Shown here in pieces: positions 5,214 to 5,597 of a stretch of DNA of 5,597 nucleotides. Under the pieces are notes generated by a model that had not been told where the DNA came from, ran no database searches, and saw only the letters and a program-made list of their open reading frames with translations. Every line of letters begins with the position of its first letter. Positions within the stretch are counted from its first letter, which is position 1. The position numbers and the translations under genes were made by a program. This DNA is from CAZQKL01 sp964593895 [NCBI: uncultured bacterium] (lineage in GTDB: Bacteria > DYJV01), in assembly GCA_964593895.1 (NCBI GenBank), contig CAZQKL010000120.1, positions 1 to 5,597 of the forward strand, given 5' to 3'.

Positions 5214-5505
5214 TTCTAACCTCCTCAATTTTCCTTATAATTTCATCTGTAACTGTTTCTATACAGATTATTTTATCTTTTGATTTTTCTCCTTTTAAAA
5301 TCTTTACCTTTGATTTAGGTATTTTAAAAAATTTTGCAAAAAAATTTATAACACCTTTATTTGCTTTTCCATCAACAGCAGGTGCTGAAACTTTTAACTT
5401 TAAAGCGCCACCATATGTTCCAGCAAATTCATCTTTTTTAGAATTTGGATTCACATGAATTTTAAAAGTAATTTTATCACTATCAATTTTAATTATATCT
5501 TTCAT
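5200..5505 (-). CDS. DUF167 / YggU family protein
   Basis: This 101-residue protein matches the small conserved DUF167 (YggU) family, of about 95-100 residues and of unknown biochemical role. Evidence includes the central VSAPAVDGKANKGVINFFAK stretch (39-58), which parallels APPVDGQANSHLVKFL in E. coli YggU, and the later KGEKSKDK segment (71-78), parallel to the KGELGRHK region. An N-terminal strand ITFKIHVNPNSKKD (12-25) also fits. ATG 5505 is the only reasonable start. It has no Shine-Dalgarno, and a consensus promoter ends 4 nt before it. It heads the string DUF167-FmdB-DUF3786, overlapping FmdB by 14 nt. Confidence 0.93.
   Translation of the reverse strand: MKDIIKIDSDKITFKIHVNPNSKKDEFAGTYGGALKLKVSAPAVDGKANKGVINFFAKFFKIPKSKVKILKGEKSKDKIICIETVTDEIIRKIEEVRNANL
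5219..5226 (-). promoter_or_regulatory. Strong Shine-Dalgarno fixing the FmdB start
   Basis: The minus strand reads GAGGAGGT at 5226-5219, an extended match to the anti-Shine-Dalgarno, 5 nt before the ATG at 5213. It lies inside the DUF167 coding sequence, where it encodes part of the Glu-Glu-Val segment near residues 94-96. It rules for the ATG at 5213 and against the TTG at 5228. Confidence 0.85.
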
Positions 5506-5509
5506 TTCA

Positions 5510-5537
5510 ATTATAGGAATTAAAAAAAAATTGTCAA
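5510..5537 (-). promoter_or_regulatory. Consensus sigma70-type promoter abutting the DUF167 start
   Basis: On the minus strand TTGACA (5537-5532), a 16-nt spacer with nine T residues in a row, and TATAAT (5515-5510) match the sigma70 consensus at all 12 positions. The -10 box is followed by only four bases (TGAA) before the ATG at 5505-5503. Transcription starting 5 to 7 nt past the -10 box would begin at or inside the ATG. It sits in the 35-bp gap after the ssb stop and would drive the three-gene string. Confidence 0.7.
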
Positions 5538-5540
5538 TTA

Positions 5541-5597
5541 TTAAAATGGAATGTCATCATCAGAAAAAGATGAATCTTCTGTTGAAACTGATGATGT
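5541..5597 (-). CDS. ssb: Single-stranded DNA-binding protein, C-terminal end (partial)
   Basis: The last 18 codons of a minus-strand gene that starts beyond the right edge read TSSVSTEDSSFSDDDIPF and end at TAA (5543-5541). The acidic tip DDDIPF is the same as that of E. coli SSB. In that family the tip, on a Ser-rich disordered linker, docks partner proteins of replication, recombination and repair. The OB-fold is outside the window, so the call rests on the tail alone, but the motif is highly characteristic. It lies upstream of and co-oriented with the DUF167 gene, with a separate promoter between them. Confidence 0.88.
   Translation of the reverse strand, partial: TSSVSTEDSSFSDDDIPF

Noticed and set aside
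5214-5228. TTG start for FmdB, adding five residues
   Set aside because: The family begins MPTYEY, and the strong GAGGAGGT site is placed correctly for the ATG at 5213, while it would overlap a start at 5228.
5207-5458. 83-codon open frame on the plus strand
   Set aside because: It is antisense to the DUF167 gene, whose protein is clearly conserved. Its hydrophobic Phe/Ile-rich product is what an AT-rich antisense frame gives by chance.
5519-5540. Intrinsic terminator after ssb (AATT-GAC-AATT followed by T9 on the minus strand)
   Set aside because: The stem is four A-T pairs only, too weak to act alone. The T-run is better explained as the spacer of the DUF167 promoter, though it might contribute to both.

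Overview
This is an AT-rich bacterial window, roughly 30% G+C by eye, with compactly packed housekeeping genes. Shine-Dalgarno sites of the GAGGT/GGAGG type, sigma70-type promoter hexamers, a lipoprotein signal and an SSB ending in DDDIPF all point to Bacteria. The sequence alone does not let me name the lineage; an uncultivated AT-rich bacterium is plausible. I saw no tRNA, rRNA, transposase, phage gene or CRISPR array.

Layout. (1) Positions 1-71 hold the last 22 codons of an unidentified plus-strand gene. (2) Positions 60-257 hold a striking short-period repeat tract: six units of about 9 bp, then 19 consecutive 7-bp units in unbroken register, running up to 3 bp before the next start codon. 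The tract switches from G/T-rich to A/C-rich at about 153/154, can fold into a long imperfect hairpin, and carries a canonical G-quadruplex motif on the minus strand. (3) Positions 258-2710, plus strand: prmC (release-factor glutamine methyltransferase) overlaps by 7 bp a lipoprotein-type solute-binding protein of the peptide/nickel ABC family. (4) Positions 2707-3231, minus strand: purE, tail-to-tail with the binding protein over 4 bp. (5) Positions 3232-3332: a short divergent promoter region. (6) Positions 3333-4379, plus strand: a family 2 glycosyltransferase with a helical, TPR-like C-terminal part. (7) Positions 4355-5505, minus strand: an overlapping gene string of a DUF167/YggU protein, an FmdB-type zinc ribbon protein and a DUF3786 protein, whose last gene overlaps the glycosyltransferase tail by 25 bp. 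(8) Positions 5541-5597, minus strand: the C-terminal end of ssb.

The protein-coding genes are mostly ordinary. PrmC acts in translation termination, PurE in purine synthesis and SSB in DNA replication and repair, and the binding protein captures an extracellular solute. No single pathway links them. The unusual signals are the heptamer tract in front of prmC, which has no visible Shine-Dalgarno, and a consensus promoter ending only 4 nt before the DUF167 ATG, which suggests a leaderless or nearly leaderless mRNA. The extreme compaction, with two convergent overlaps and 14-nt and 56-nt same-strand overlaps, is also notable.
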